In this document: positions 8,032-17,496 of the stretch, piece after piece
Numbering within the stretch: the first letter of the stretch is position 1
Layout of the letters: every line of letters starts with the position of its first letter
Source: Tatumella ptyseos
Lineage (GTDB): Bacteria; Pseudomonadota; Gammaproteobacteria; Enterobacterales; Enterobacteriaceae
NCBI RefSeq assembly: GCF_030552895.1
Contig: NZ_CP130649.1
Span: forward strand, 806,001 to 870,000
Length of the DNA: 64,000 bases
Reading direction: 5' to 3'
Position numbers and translations under genes: made by a program
The notes under the pieces: generated by a model
What the model saw: the letters and a program-made list of their open reading frames with translations, nothing else
Databases searched by the model: none
Told to the model about the DNA's origin: nothing

Positions 8032-9020
8032 TCTAAAATTCCTTCTTCAAGCGTGATCAGGGCGATTAATTCGCGCGGAAAACGTCGGCTAACCTGTTGA
8101 TAATCGAGCCCAATACTGTGTTCTGCGAAGAATAAAAGCAGACTCAATGGGCTACTTGGCTCGTAATAAGCGAAGTTTTCACGGATTTCGCGTAATTTCG
8201 CTCTTGCTTCACTGCGGTACGCTAAGCTGTCCAGGGGTAAATGACCGTCAGTGATAAGCGGTAAACTGGGGGCGTCATCATTGTGGAGTAACACTGCATG
8301 TTGCTGACGCTGATGAAACTGACAGAAAGTATTGAGTAGTGCAGAAAGATGAGGGAAGGAAAGTGATTCGGTACCCAAACTACTAGGCATTAATAGTGCT
8401 AGCTGATTAAGTTGGTGTTGCGCGTCGATACAGGTTTGGAAAAAGCTGAGATGGGAAGCATAATGTTGCTGCAGGCGGGCCTTATCAGCCGAGGACAATG
8501 TGTTATCTCCAACTATCCATTGTTCGAGATTTGACAGGCAACATCCTTCTACTTCAGTAGTGGGGAAAGTGTAGCGTCGTAGTTCTGCGACACACCCCTC
8601 AATATCATCTAAGTCAGATAACGCGTTACTGCGAAATTCCGGGACATATTCACCTTCATCATCGCACTGTGGGTGTAATGCCTCCGGCCAACGTTTGAGC
8701 AGCCTAATTAATAGTGCGATGCCCTCTACGACAGCCGTCATCCCATGATGGGCTATATGCGCTCGGATAAGCAGAATAATCAGGCGAATATCTTTAGTTT
8801 GGGTACTTAAACGCTCAAGATCAGGTAATAAGGATGACCACTTGATGATTGGTGGGGATTGTATAAATGTGCCGTATTCAATTGATTGTGTTGAAGAAAC
8901 CTGTTGTTGTAAAACTAAAAAATCAGGGTGGTAATCAATAGCCGGGCCGCAAGGTGACTCATCATTAACAGGGTCATCCAGCCATGAATATTTTGCGAAA
9001 ATAGAAGGTAAAGCTGACAT
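8028..9020 (-). CDS. tssA: T6SS protein TssA (ImpA N-terminal domain)
   Basis: This protein of about 330 residues has the ImpA_N domain of TssA: YSWLDDPVNDESPCGPAIDY near the N-terminus and RLIILLIRAHIAHHGMTAVV near residue 90, then a helical C-terminal part. TssA proteins cap or prime the assembling sheath at the baseplate. I use the ATG at 9020 because AAGGAAGAG sits directly before it; an earlier start at 9053 would just overlap tssG. It is the third gene of the leftward tssF-tssG-tssA arm and overlaps the fimbrial adhesin gene by 4 bases. Confidence 0.88.
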   Translation of the reverse strand: MSALPSIFAKYSWLDDPVNDESPCGPAIDYHPDFLVLQQQVSSTQSIEYGTFIQSPPIIKWSSLLPDLERLSTQTKDIRLIILLIRAHIAHHGMTAVVEGIALLIRLLKRWPEALHPQCDDEGEYVPEFRSNALSDLDDIEGCVAELRRYTFPTTEVEGCCLSNLEQWIVGDNTLSSADKARLQQHYASHLSFFQTCIDAQHQLNQLALLMPSSLGTESLSFPHLSALLNTFCQFHQRQQHAVLLHNDDAPSLPLITDGHLPLDSLAYRSEARAKLREIRENFAYYEPSSPLSLLLFFAEHSIGLDYQQVSRRFPRELIALITLEEGILE

Positions 9021-9052
9021 ATTCTCTTCCTTGAGCCAATGCCGCGTGTTCA

Positions 9053-10063
9053 CTAGTCGGCGCTAAGACGTGAGGTATAAATCATTCCTAATTGCGGAAT
9101 ATCCGTCGCTTCGTGCATTAACCAAGCATCGAAGCCGAGTTGTCGGTTACCCGAAAGGGTTGTCGAAAGTGTGTGAGGGACGGCGAGAACAAGATGTATA
9201 TCGTAATGGTAGTTACCTCCTGTAAGGCGTTGGATAGTGTTGGAAATAGAGGCTAATTTCGGTTTGTCGGGGTGTAGACTGCAATATTGTTCATAACTTA
9301 AGGGACCACACCAAACCTTGAACCGGTGACCGGATTGGTAACTGGCTTCACCTAAGACAGCATTGATCCCTAATTGAGCCTGATGCGTTAGCTGACTCTG
9401 TTCTTTACCATTAAGATCAATCCAACCAGCTTGGAACTCTTCAATTTCGAAAGGTAGATGAAATAAGGCTTTAAGTGTCGAAACAAGGTCTTGCGGGGCG
9501 CAATTCTTACGTGCTAGGTGAAAAGCGGTGGAGAGTAACTGATGCTGCTCTCGCACTGGGGAAAGGGTATCGGATAACGATAACCCCGTTAAACAGCGAA
9601 GGTAAAAAGAAAACCGATCCTGAGTGGGGCGATCTAAGGATGCAGTATCTTGCGCGGCATGCCAGGCACGAAAGAATATCGCCATGCTACGGTGATGAAA
9701 GAGATCGATAAAGTCTATCAGTGCACTATCTTGCTGCTGAAAACGCGTTAACGCTAATTCTGAAAAATGCAGTGGCAACGGGCCCTGTGGCCCCCATACC
9801 CCTAGACTGAATAACTTGATGGCCAACTGATTCCTTTGCCAGCACATCGATGCCACCTCGCTGGCGGGAAACGCGAGGCTAACCGCTTGGCTTAATCGAA
9901 AGTTCTCCTCCTTACAGCTTAATGCATTGCCAGGTATAGGATTGTCCTGAGCAAGTGCTGAGAGTTGGCGTAACGTAGCGAGAAAGTTAGTGGCCCATGG
10001 CGTATCAAGGGGGAGATATTTTAAGGCTTTGGGTAAGAGAGCTGAAGATTGAGATGAACTCAT
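9053..10063 (-). CDS. tssG: T6SS baseplate protein TssG
   Basis: This 336-residue protein matches TssG (ImpH/VasB): NFLATLRQLSALAQ near the start, the conserved PASEVASM-type strand, then LALTRFQQQDSALIDFIDLF and HHRSMAIFFRAWHA, which is the best-conserved segment of the family. TssG forms the TssE-F-G-K baseplate wedge. The ATG at 10063 has GGGGGAG just upstream and overlaps the tssF stop (ATGA), which decides the start over an upstream in-frame codon. The length is normal for the family. Confidence 0.92.
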   Translation of the reverse strand: MSSSQSSALLPKALKYLPLDTPWATNFLATLRQLSALAQDNPIPGNALSCKEENFRLSQAVSLAFPASEVASMCWQRNQLAIKLFSLGVWGPQGPLPLHFSELALTRFQQQDSALIDFIDLFHHRSMAIFFRAWHAAQDTASLDRPTQDRFSFYLRCLTGLSLSDTLSPVREQHQLLSTAFHLARKNCAPQDLVSTLKALFHLPFEIEEFQAGWIDLNGKEQSQLTHQAQLGINAVLGEASYQSGHRFKVWCGPLSYEQYCSLHPDKPKLASISNTIQRLTGGNYHYDIHLVLAVPHTLSTTLSGNRQLGFDAWLMHEATDIPQLGMIYTSRLSAD

Positions 10064-11925
10064 AATCTCCCCCGTTGGCCAATAATTGCAGGCCAGCAAT
10101 GCAGAGTCCCTCGTTGTAAAGATAAGAGTTCCATTTCTACAAAGCTATTGATAGTAGAATGAGTTGAGAGAAAGAGTGCGATAACGTGGCCAAATAAAAA
10201 TGGACTATGACTCGAGAATAAACTCTCATCCACGGTAAGCTGGCATTTTACTCCACGGCTATTAAGTAATAAGTCATCTTGAGCTAATCGTTTCACAATG
10301 GGTTGGCAAGTCAAGCTCACCACACTGCGGATTATACCGTCAGAAAAATTATCTCCCTGACGTAGAAATAATTTTAATCTTTCTCGTAACTGCGTTGCGT
10401 TCTCTATCGGTTGATCGGTATCAAGAGGTTGATAGGTGCACTGTAAAAGATTAATCAATTTCCACGCTGAATCAGAATAGGCGAGTGAATCATAACGACG
10501 GCTGATAGCACTGACAAAAATCGCCCCTTTAGCCGGTATACTCTCCTCCAATTGAAGGTCATATCCTTCGTCATTGGGTTGTGGCAGCTTGCTTGGAAGA
10601 TGGCGATTCGAGACTAAAGCGTCAATATGTAAACTTGCTAATCGCGGTGAGTGTGGGGGCTGTGACTGATCGACAAGACTGAGCCACACACCGCACTCTG
10701 TCGAGTGGCGCTCAGTTATATCGCCGATTAGGTGTGGGGTTCGCTCGACAGAAAAATAGCGGCCCTCATTATTTTCGCTGGTGACCGGTCCCTGATATAA
10801 GGGAGAGAATTTCGCTAAGAGTTCTCCTTCACTGCTAAAGCCGCTTACAGAACTCACTAAGCACACCTCATAGTCGGCAGGGCGAGTACGATCCACAATA
10901 ATAGGGTGCTTTAGGGTGTTAGAACGCACATTCACTCTATCGACTTTGCCGGGAAAGAGATTAATAACCGGAACACAATGTAGACTAAAACGTTCAGCGT
11001 TAATGACCGACACGAGTTCGGCAGGAAAACAATCAAGTAAGAGTAAGATATCAAGCTGACTATCGTGACAGTGGTGTAATGCCGTGACGAGAGGTTTGAT
11101 GGTAAAGAAATAAAACTGCGAGCGACAATCGAAAAAATCTTTTAGACATCGATAACCATGATGACCTTGCCATAAGGAAGAAGTTGCGGCGTAATTCTTG
11201 GGGTGGGCATCGACCAACGGCCCTGTGAGTTGCTTAGAAAAGTGCGCGCTGTATGAGGGAGACTTCACAACAATCCCAGAATAGTGACAGGCAATCAGCT
11301 CAAATAAATGGGAAGAAACTTGTTCGTCCCCTTTTAGGTAGATAGGAAGCTCATCACAATTTTTGAGCTGTGAAAAGCAAAGTTCATGAGAGAGTGACAA
11401 GGTTAGGCGGATGGCCGCTTTAGCAGTGAGTAGTGTGTCAGCTTGGCCTATTGCCGCCATCTCTTCAGGAGAAATTTGAGTCAAGACCGCCTGCTGTAGA
11501 GTGATGGGCCAAAGAGTGAGTGGGCGACATGTCCGAAATTCACAACGCGTACTTGATTTATCGACTGCCCGGCTCATCAATGACGTATTAGTAGGCAGGG
11601 TATAGCCTGCTGTTAACTCACCTTGCAGGGCGGAAGGAACTATGGCAACGACAGATTTGGCCGGTGTCGGCATGGTGTATTCTGGGGAGAGGCTGTTAAG
11701 TAGACGTTGAGTAAATGGCTCAAACTCAGCATCAATTTTTAACTGTGTTCTCGCCGTTAAGAAACAGAAAGAATCGATAAGGCGCTCAACCCAAGGGTCA
11801 GCAATCGTAGTACCGTGAATATTGAGTCGCTTAGCAATTTTCGGATGTTTGAGTGCAAAATCTGCCGCAATCTCTCGCATGAAAAGTAATTCTCTACGGT
11901 AGTAATTAAGAAACCGCTGGTCCAT
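10060..11925 (-). CDS. tssF: T6SS baseplate protein TssF
   Basis: This 621-residue protein begins with the TssF/ImpG/VasA signature (FLNYYRRELLFMREIAADFA, then KHPKIAKRL and DPWVERLIDSFCFLTAR). The remainder is strand-rich with GEQ-like and RPADYE segments. TssF is the large wedge protein of the T6SS baseplate and works with TssG, whose gene overlaps it by 4 bases. The length is normal. It is the first gene of the leftward arm, and its promoter must lie in the region shared with the rightward fimbria/T6SS arm. Confidence 0.92.
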   Translation of the reverse strand: MDQRFLNYYRRELLFMREIAADFALKHPKIAKRLNIHGTTIADPWVERLIDSFCFLTARTQLKIDAEFEPFTQRLLNSLSPEYTMPTPAKSVVAIVPSALQGELTAGYTLPTNTSLMSRAVDKSSTRCEFRTCRPLTLWPITLQQAVLTQISPEEMAAIGQADTLLTAKAAIRLTLSLSHELCFSQLKNCDELPIYLKGDEQVSSHLFELIACHYSGIVVKSPSYSAHFSKQLTGPLVDAHPKNYAATSSLWQGHHGYRCLKDFFDCRSQFYFFTIKPLVTALHHCHDSQLDILLLLDCFPAELVSVINAERFSLHCVPVINLFPGKVDRVNVRSNTLKHPIIVDRTRPADYEVCLVSSVSGFSSEGELLAKFSPLYQGPVTSENNEGRYFSVERTPHLIGDITERHSTECGVWLSLVDQSQPPHSPRLASLHIDALVSNRHLPSKLPQPNDEGYDLQLEESIPAKGAIFVSAISRRYDSLAYSDSAWKLINLLQCTYQPLDTDQPIENATQLRERLKLFLRQGDNFSDGIIRSVVSLTCQPIVKRLAQDDLLLNSRGVKCQLTVDESLFSSHSPFLFGHVIALFLSTHSTINSFVEMELLSLQRGTLHCWPAIIGQRGRL

Positions 11926-12314
11926 AAAATATTACTCCTAATAAAACAAATAGCGATTCTTTTATCTAAACCCTAAAAAGCTAAATAAACATCATGCATT
12001 AATCAATATATTAATGGTTTTTTGATTTTAATTAGGAATTTGAATCGGGCTTTTTTCTTAAATTACTGGTTTTATATGATTAGTTCTTTATCTTCTGGAA
12101 GTGTTGAATATTATCTTATGCCGCGGCTAGAGAAGTTGTGCTTATATCTATGGATTGAGTATAGATAGCTTAACTGGTGCGCAACCCTCCCTCATATTAA
12201 TCGAGGGGTGGGAATAGAGTATATGAAATTATTTAGACTTATTATTAAAAAGGAATGCTTCTTTGTATTCTTGAAAGAAGTATGGTGAATACGTTATTCA
12301 AAGGAATGCTACAT
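11926..12314. promoter_or_regulatory. Divergent control region of the T6SS/fimbria locus
   Basis: Nearly 390 bases of AT-rich DNA separate the leftward tssF arm from the rightward pilin arm. It must contain both promoters. The only structure I see is an imperfect inverted repeat at about 12185-12212 (a CCCTC block facing a GAGGG block across an AT loop). The very low GC content would suit H-NS silencing, which is inference. A short frame starting at 12255 can be extended in front of the pilin, but the signal peptide begins only at 12315. Confidence 0.5.
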
Positions 12315-12863
12315 ATGTCAAAAGCAAAAATTTTATTGTGCACCACACTACTATTTCCACTTTCACATTTTGCGCATGCCGCTGATCCAACGAAGTTAAG
12401 TGATCAGCAGGGACTTATTACTTTTACTGGTGAATTGACCGGTGAGACCTGTGAGATTGATGGCGCAAAAAACTTTACTGTTTTATTACCCAAGCTCTCA
12501 ACGAGTACGCTTAAGGTCTCTGGTGCTGAAGCAGGCTCCAAAGAGTTTATCATCGCGGTTAAAAACTGTTCGAGCGGCCTGAAAAATATCGCCGTACATT
12601 TCGAAGCTGTTGGCGGTAGTGATAAAGACTCAGTAACGGGTAACTTAAAAAATAGTGTAGTCAGTACGAATAACGGGGCTTCGAATGTTCAAGTTCGCCT
12701 TTATCAAGAGCAAAAACAAATACGTTTAGGTGAGACGTCTTCACCGGTAGCACTGGTGAATAGTGCCGCAAAAATGAGTTTTGCTGGCGGATATTATGCG
12801 ACAGGCGTGGCGACGGCAGGGCTTATTGAAGCTAAAGCTATCTACACCATCGCTTACCCTTAA
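12315..12863 (+). CDS. Major fimbrial subunit (type 1-like pilin) of the T6SS-linked fimbria
   Basis: The protein has 182 residues from the ATG at 12315, chosen because AAAGGA precedes it and the signal peptide (ILLCTTLLFPLSHFAHA) starts immediately after. The mature pilin shows GLITFTGELTGETCEI with the first cysteine, VKNCSSGLKN with the second, and a C-terminal YYATGVATAGLIEAKAIYTI strand with the penultimate tyrosine-type ending of chaperone-usher subunits. It is the first gene of the rightward arm and is followed by a terminator-like hairpin, as often seen after abundant pilins. Confidence 0.9.
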   Translation: MSKAKILLCTTLLFPLSHFAHAADPTKLSDQQGLITFTGELTGETCEIDGAKNFTVLLPKLSTSTLKVSGAEAGSKEFIIAVKNCSSGLKNIAVHFEAVGGSDKDSVTGNLKNSVVSTNNGASNVQVRLYQEQKQIRLGETSSPVALVNSAAKMSFAGGYYATGVATAGLIEAKAIYTIAYP

Positions 12864-12873
12864 AAAACTATTT

Positions 12874-12909
12874 ACTGCCACCGCTTAGTGCTGTGGCAGT
12901 TTTATTTTA
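12874..12909 (+). terminator. Attenuator-type terminator between pilin and chaperone genes
   Basis: ACTGCCAC (12874-12881) pairs with GTGGCAGT (12893-12900) and is followed by TTTATTTTA. Placed between the major pilin and chaperone genes, it would lower expression of the downstream genes relative to the pilin, and may also protect the pilin mRNA. Confidence 0.7.
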
Positions 12910-12921
12910 CCGGAAATTGTT

Positions 12922-13686
12922 ATGCAGCAAGCGATTAGGAACAGAGTAAGAGCATCAACACTTTTTTTTATTGTCAGCAGTCTATTATGGAGTCACTGCT
13001 ACGCTGGGGTTACCCTTACGGGAACTCGTATTGTTTTTATTGAGGGACAACAGGAAAAAACGGTACGAACTTCTAACAAGGGAGATTCACCTGCACTCGT
13101 ACAAGTGTGGATAGATGAAGGGCAACCAGCGATTGAGGGAACTGAACAAGAAACGCCTTTTATGGCCATTCCACCGCTATTTCGCATGGAACCCGGTAAA
13201 GGTCAGAGCGTCAGGGTACGCTACCTTGGGGAAGCACTCCCTAAAGATCGTGAGTCGCTGTTCTGGTTTAATTTACTTGAAGTGCCACCGAATAGTGCTC
13301 AAGGAGAACAAAGTGAGCGGCTTTCTTTAGCTTTCAAAACGCGTATTAAGCTCTTTTATCGTCCTGCAGCGTTAAAAGAGAATAGCGCTGACCAAGGAAC
13401 AAAAATTGAATGGAAGCTTAATCGTAACGGCGCATTATGGGTTTCCAACCCGACGCCTTATTATCTCTCCTTTTATTCTGTTGAACTGAGTGCCGGAACG
13501 CAGAAGTACGATATTCCACTCACAATGCTCAACCCTTTTTCTGAGCAAGAAATACCGTTACCGGCAGCGCTAGGTAATAAAAAGGTAACACGTATTGCTT
13601 TTGAGCTTATTAACGACTTTGGTAATGGTAGCCAATATCAGGGTGGATATAGTGACGGTAAGGGATTTATTACTAGTAAAAAATAG
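12922..13686 (+). CDS. Periplasmic fimbrial chaperone
   Basis: This 254-residue PapD-like chaperone has a signal peptide ending at SHCYA, then an N-terminal immunoglobulin-like domain starting VTLTGTRIVFIEGQQEKTV, where the conserved Arg lies in the TGTR segment. The family signature LPKDRESLFWFNLLEVPP sits near residue 105, and KTRIKLFYRP, containing the conserved lysine and arginine of the second signature, near residue 140. It would donate a G1 strand to subunits in the periplasm and deliver them to the usher at 13721. The gene lies just behind the attenuator hairpin. Confidence 0.92.
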   Translation: MQQAIRNRVRASTLFFIVSSLLWSHCYAGVTLTGTRIVFIEGQQEKTVRTSNKGDSPALVQVWIDEGQPAIEGTEQETPFMAIPPLFRMEPGKGQSVRVRYLGEALPKDRESLFWFNLLEVPPNSAQGEQSERLSLAFKTRIKLFYRPAALKENSADQGTKIEWKLNRNGALWVSNPTPYYLSFYSVELSAGTQKYDIPLTMLNPFSEQEIPLPAALGNKKVTRIAFELINDFGNGSQYQGGYSDGKGFITSKK

Positions 13687-13720
13687 TCACCATTGATTTA
13701 TTAATTATTCAGGATGATGC

Positions 13721-16351
13721 ATGGCTATGGATGAGCTAAAGCAGAATAGTGGGACTATAAAATTCATTAATAGAAGCGATATCGTTACGCGTTTCTCATG
13801 GCGAACAATGGTGTTAACTAGCCCTATCGTTGGTGGGCTGGTTTTATCTCCTATAGCGTGCGCAGTTGAGCAGCCTTTACCATCGATAGACTTGTCCCTT
13901 GAACAGAACGAAAAGCTATCCTTTGACTCACACTTCCTTCATGGGCAAAAAGTTGACTTAGGGGCTTTCGAGCATAGTAATCCAGTCACTGCAGGCGATT
14001 ATCAAGTTTATATTACGGTTAATGGTCAACCACGCGGACAGTTTTTAATTACATTCCGTTCCACTAAAGGACAGCCAGAAGGGCGTGCTCAACCTTGCTT
14101 TACCCTGGTAACGCTCCAAAAATTAGGCATTATCCTTGGCGCAGCGAAGGAGAACAGTGTCAATACAGGTCAGTGCTCCAGGCTTGAACAGTGGATACCA
14201 CGGGCTCGAACAAACTATGAAAGTGGTGATTTTTTACTTGAACTCACCGTTGGGCAGAAATATTTCCGACCTAATCAACCGGGTGACATTGCCCCTGAGC
14301 GTTGGGAAACGGGAAGTAACGTCGCCTTTATTGACTATAATTTCGATAGTTATAGTCAACGCACTTCGGCGTCAAACACTTCTTCTGTTACACAACAAAA
14401 AACCTTCAGTTTCAATTCGCTACTGGGTATCAATTTCGAAGGCTGGCGCCTGCGTTATAGACAAATGAGTCGTAAAGTCCACAATAACCCTTGGCGGTAT
14501 CATGGTCAATCAGCCTATGCGGAGCATGATCTTACGGCACTAAAAAGCCAGTTTAGAGTGGGAGAAACGTGGTCTTCCGGAGAAGTGTTCGACAGCGTAA
14601 CTTTTCGAGGTGCGCAGTTGCGATCAGATCATCGAATGCTGTCCTCGGCATTACGCTCTTATACGCCGCAGTTCTCTGGGATAGCTGAGACTAATGCCAA
14701 AGTTACGCTTTGGCAGCAAGGAGAGATAGTTCTACAAACCAGTATCCCTGCGGGACCTTTCGAGCTTGATTCCCCTAGTGTAGGGGGCTATGGCGGTGAT
14801 TATACAATGGTGATAGATGAAGCGGATGGCAGAAAAAGAGTTTTTATTATTCCTAATTCTGCCCCGCCATTAATCCTTAATAAATCAGTCATTAAATACG
14901 AAGTTGATATAGGAAAAGTGAGTGGGATAACAACTTTACGTTCTCCTTATTTTTTTCAAACCAATTTTTTCTATGGATTAACTGAGAATTATACGCTGTA
15001 TAGCGGAATACAAGCAGCAAATAGCTATCAAGGTTTCGCCATAGGTAATGCCGTGAATACCTTTTTAGGGGGGATTGCACTGACGGGTAATTTATCGCAA
15101 GATAATCGCATAAAACCCAGCACTAATAGTAAAGGTTATAAAGTTAACCTTTCCTACAGCAAATATCTCCATGATACCCAAACCAGTATTACTGCCTCAG
15201 TAGACCGAATCGTTTCCGGAAATTATCGAACTATCAATCAAAGTAGTAATGATAAAAGTGACTTAAATTATGGAATTTATCCTGTAATAAAACAACGGAC
15301 ATCACTTTCTGTAGGCCAGCCGCTGACTGAAAGTGTTAGCGTAAACCTTACCGCATCCGCCTATAAATACGTAAATCGTGAGTCTACTTACCATTACAGT
15401 TTTTCCATTAATAAGCAATTTAGCTCATTCAGCTTAGGTGCGGTGTTGTCTCGTAGTCATACCTATCAAGGTACCCCTGACAATACCCTTATGCTGTCAC
15501 TTAATATTCCATTTGGAACGGGGCGTCAAACGCAACCACTATTTGATTCACTCTATAGCACTTATACACGTAATAGTGATAAGACGATGACGCTACAACA
15601 GACTATGAATGGCCATCATGGCGATGAAAGTAACCTGATGTATGGTGTGGGAATTAATAGTGAGAAAGTACGCACACAAAAGATGAATAATGGTTTACAA
15701 GCCAATATTGCCTATAACGCCTCTCAAGGACAATACAGTTCTTCTTTCAGCCGTAATCGTGGGTATCAGCAATATTCGTTCTCTGCTAACGGGAGTGTGG
15801 TTGCCCATTCAGATGGGGTACTGGCCGGAAGAACTCTGGGTAATAACCCTTTTGCTATCATCCAAGCTCAGGGGGCAAAAGGTGCGAAAATTATCAACGG
15901 ACATGGCGCGACTATCAACCGTCAGGGTTACGGAATTCTGCCATCGCTCTCTCCCTACCAAGAAAATCGAATCGCCGTTAATCCAGAGGGGTTACCCCTG
16001 ACAGTAACTATTGTTGAAAATGAAGTCACCGTTGTACCCAGGATGGGGGCTGCAGTAAAAGTTAAAATGAAAACTCAGTTAGGGAAGCCAATTTTATTGA
16101 AAGTCCGAGATAGGCACCATAAGCCTTTTGCCATGATGAGCCAGCTTTTTACCGAGCAATCCCCCCATTTAGCTTTTATCTCTCAAGCAGGCAGAGCCTT
16201 TATACAAGGCTGGGATCCTGAGCATGAAGCGCTCTTTGTTCGCGATAGTGTGACGAAAGTAACTTGTCAGATTCATGTGAGTCCAGACTTAATAGAGCAA
16301 GTGAATAAATCGAATACTGAAATTATTTACAAGGAGGTTAGTTGTCAATGA
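13721..16351 (+). CDS. Outer-membrane fimbrial usher
   Basis: This 876-residue usher has an unusually long N-terminal region before its signal peptide hydrophobic stretch (VLTSPIVGGLVLSPIACA, about 31-48). The N-domain begins at FDSHFLHGQKVDLGAFEHSN. The 24-strand barrel contains LGINFEGWRLRYRQ, GEVFDSVTFRGAQLRSDHRM and GPFELDSPSVGGYGGDYTM, with a plug domain and C-terminal domains ending in CQIHVSPDLIEQ. It secretes and assembles subunits delivered by the neighbouring chaperone. AGGA precedes the ATG by a proper distance. Its stop overlaps the next fimbrial gene by 4 bases. Confidence 0.93.
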   Translation: MAMDELKQNSGTIKFINRSDIVTRFSWRTMVLTSPIVGGLVLSPIACAVEQPLPSIDLSLEQNEKLSFDSHFLHGQKVDLGAFEHSNPVTAGDYQVYITVNGQPRGQFLITFRSTKGQPEGRAQPCFTLVTLQKLGIILGAAKENSVNTGQCSRLEQWIPRARTNYESGDFLLELTVGQKYFRPNQPGDIAPERWETGSNVAFIDYNFDSYSQRTSASNTSSVTQQKTFSFNSLLGINFEGWRLRYRQMSRKVHNNPWRYHGQSAYAEHDLTALKSQFRVGETWSSGEVFDSVTFRGAQLRSDHRMLSSALRSYTPQFSGIAETNAKVTLWQQGEIVLQTSIPAGPFELDSPSVGGYGGDYTMVIDEADGRKRVFIIPNSAPPLILNKSVIKYEVDIGKVSGITTLRSPYFFQTNFFYGLTENYTLYSGIQAANSYQGFAIGNAVNTFLGGIALTGNLSQDNRIKPSTNSKGYKVNLSYSKYLHDTQTSITASVDRIVSGNYRTINQSSNDKSDLNYGIYPVIKQRTSLSVGQPLTESVSVNLTASAYKYVNRESTYHYSFSINKQFSSFSLGAVLSRSHTYQGTPDNTLMLSLNIPFGTGRQTQPLFDSLYSTYTRNSDKTMTLQQTMNGHHGDESNLMYGVGINSEKVRTQKMNNGLQANIAYNASQGQYSSSFSRNRGYQQYSFSANGSVVAHSDGVLAGRTLGNNPFAIIQAQGAKGAKIINGHGATINRQGYGILPSLSPYQENRIAVNPEGLPLTVTIVENEVTVVPRMGAAVKVKMKTQLGKPILLKVRDRHHKPFAMMSQLFTEQSPHLAFISQAGRAFIQGWDPEHEALFVRDSVTKVTCQIHVSPDLIEQVNKSNTEIIYKEVSCQ

Positions 16352-16920
16352 AGAAAAATAAAGTTATCGGCCATTGCAGTATTGGGATCATTTTACTCTT
16401 AACTACCTCGTCATCCATTGCCGTGACTACGACTTGTCGTGACAACTGTAAAATAGAACTATTGTTCAAAGGTCAATATGTAGCTGAGACCTGTCGACTA
16501 ACTATCAACCAATCTTCTGCTCAAGAGACTATCAAACTACCCGATTTATCAATAAGTCAGTTCACCGCACAAGAAAATGAATTAGGAATAAAGCCCTTCA
16601 CTATTCAATTAACTAACTGCCCTGAAAAACAGACCGTATTATTATCACTGCATGCTGAAAACGCATTTTATGATGCGTTAACCAATAATTTAAAAAATAG
16701 CCAAGGTGTAGGGATGAGTGAAAACATTCAAGTTAGAATTCGTAAAGAAAATGGTGAACAATTAAAAATAAATCAGCCTAATACCGGTCAGACTTATCAG
16801 TATGCAAGTGGGACAAATATCGAATCTCATCAATTTACAGCAAGTTATTATTCAACAGGGTTAGCCCCTACAGCGGGTAAATTAATGGTTAAGGCAACCG
16901 TTAATATCAATTATCCCTGA
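16348..16920 (+). CDS. Minor fimbrial subunit
   Basis: The protein has 190 residues from the ATG at 16348, which overlaps the usher stop (ATGA) and follows an AAGGAGG site. A signal peptide ends near SSSIAVT. The pilin fold shows YVAETCRLTIN, IQLTNCPEKQ and the ending YYSTGLAPTAGKLMVKATVNINYP in broken form. An extra cysteine pair, TTCRDNCKIE, sits near the mature N-terminus and is not in the major pilin, so it may be a specialised subunit such as an adaptor. It is followed after only 42 bases, without a terminator, by tssB. Confidence 0.85.
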   Translation: MKKNKVIGHCSIGIILLLTTSSSIAVTTTCRDNCKIELLFKGQYVAETCRLTINQSSAQETIKLPDLSISQFTAQENELGIKPFTIQLTNCPEKQTVLLSLHAENAFYDALTNNLKNSQGVGMSENIQVRIRKENGEQLKINQPNTGQTYQYASGTNIESHQFTASYYSTGLAPTAGKLMVKATVNINYP

Positions 16921-16962
16921 AATAATAGGATGTTGAGTATTTAATCACAAGGAGAGTTATCT

Positions 16963-17493
16963 ATGAGCCATAAGGATTCTCAGAAATTTATTGCAAGAAA
17001 TCGCGCGCCGCGTGTTCAGATTGAATATGACGTAGAAATTTACGGGGATGATAAAAAAGTCAATCTCCCGTTTGTAATGGGTGTCATGTCAGATCTTTCG
17101 GGTAAATCACTCATTAGCCAGCAATCGCTAAAGGAAAGAAAATTTCTTTCGATTGATATAGATAATTTCGATGATCGCATGAAGGCCCTACAGCCCAGAG
17201 TTTTGTTTAATGTTGAGAACACCTTGAGCGGTGATGGGCAATTACTTGTAGATTTAACCCTAGAGAGATTGTCTGATTTCTCGCCAGAGAATATTGCTAA
17301 AAAAGTGGCACCTCTCGCTCAATTACTAGAGGCTAGGACGCAATTAGCCAATCTACAGACCTATATGGATGGGAAAAGTGATGCGGAGAGTTTAGTGATG
17401 CAGTTTCTAAATGATCCTGACTTACTCACGGCGCTGGCTGCTCTCCCAGCTAAAGAAACGAGAGATAATCATGTTGTGCAAGAGGGCGAGTAA
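16963..17493 (+). CDS. tssB: T6SS contractile sheath small subunit TssB
   Basis: This 176-residue protein has the TssB (VipA) signature: RAPRVQIEYDVEIYGDDKK, PFVMGVMSDLSGKS, and VENTLSGDGQLLVDLTLERL followed by FSPENIAKKVAPLAQLL. With TssC it forms the sheath around the Hcp tube. A strong AAGGAGAG ribosome-binding site precedes the ATG. It follows the last fimbrial gene by 42 bases with no terminator, so fimbria and T6SS genes are probably on one transcript. Confidence 0.95.
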   Translation: MSHKDSQKFIARNRAPRVQIEYDVEIYGDDKKVNLPFVMGVMSDLSGKSLISQQSLKERKFLSIDIDNFDDRMKALQPRVLFNVENTLSGDGQLLVDLTLERLSDFSPENIAKKVAPLAQLLEARTQLANLQTYMDGKSDAESLVMQFLNDPDLLTALAALPAKETRDNHVVQEGE

Positions 17494-17496
17494 AAG

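Noticed and set aside
12255..12314. Extension of the first pilin upstream of 12315
   Set aside because: It would place 20 residues before the signal peptide, and the proper ribosome-binding site is just before 12315.
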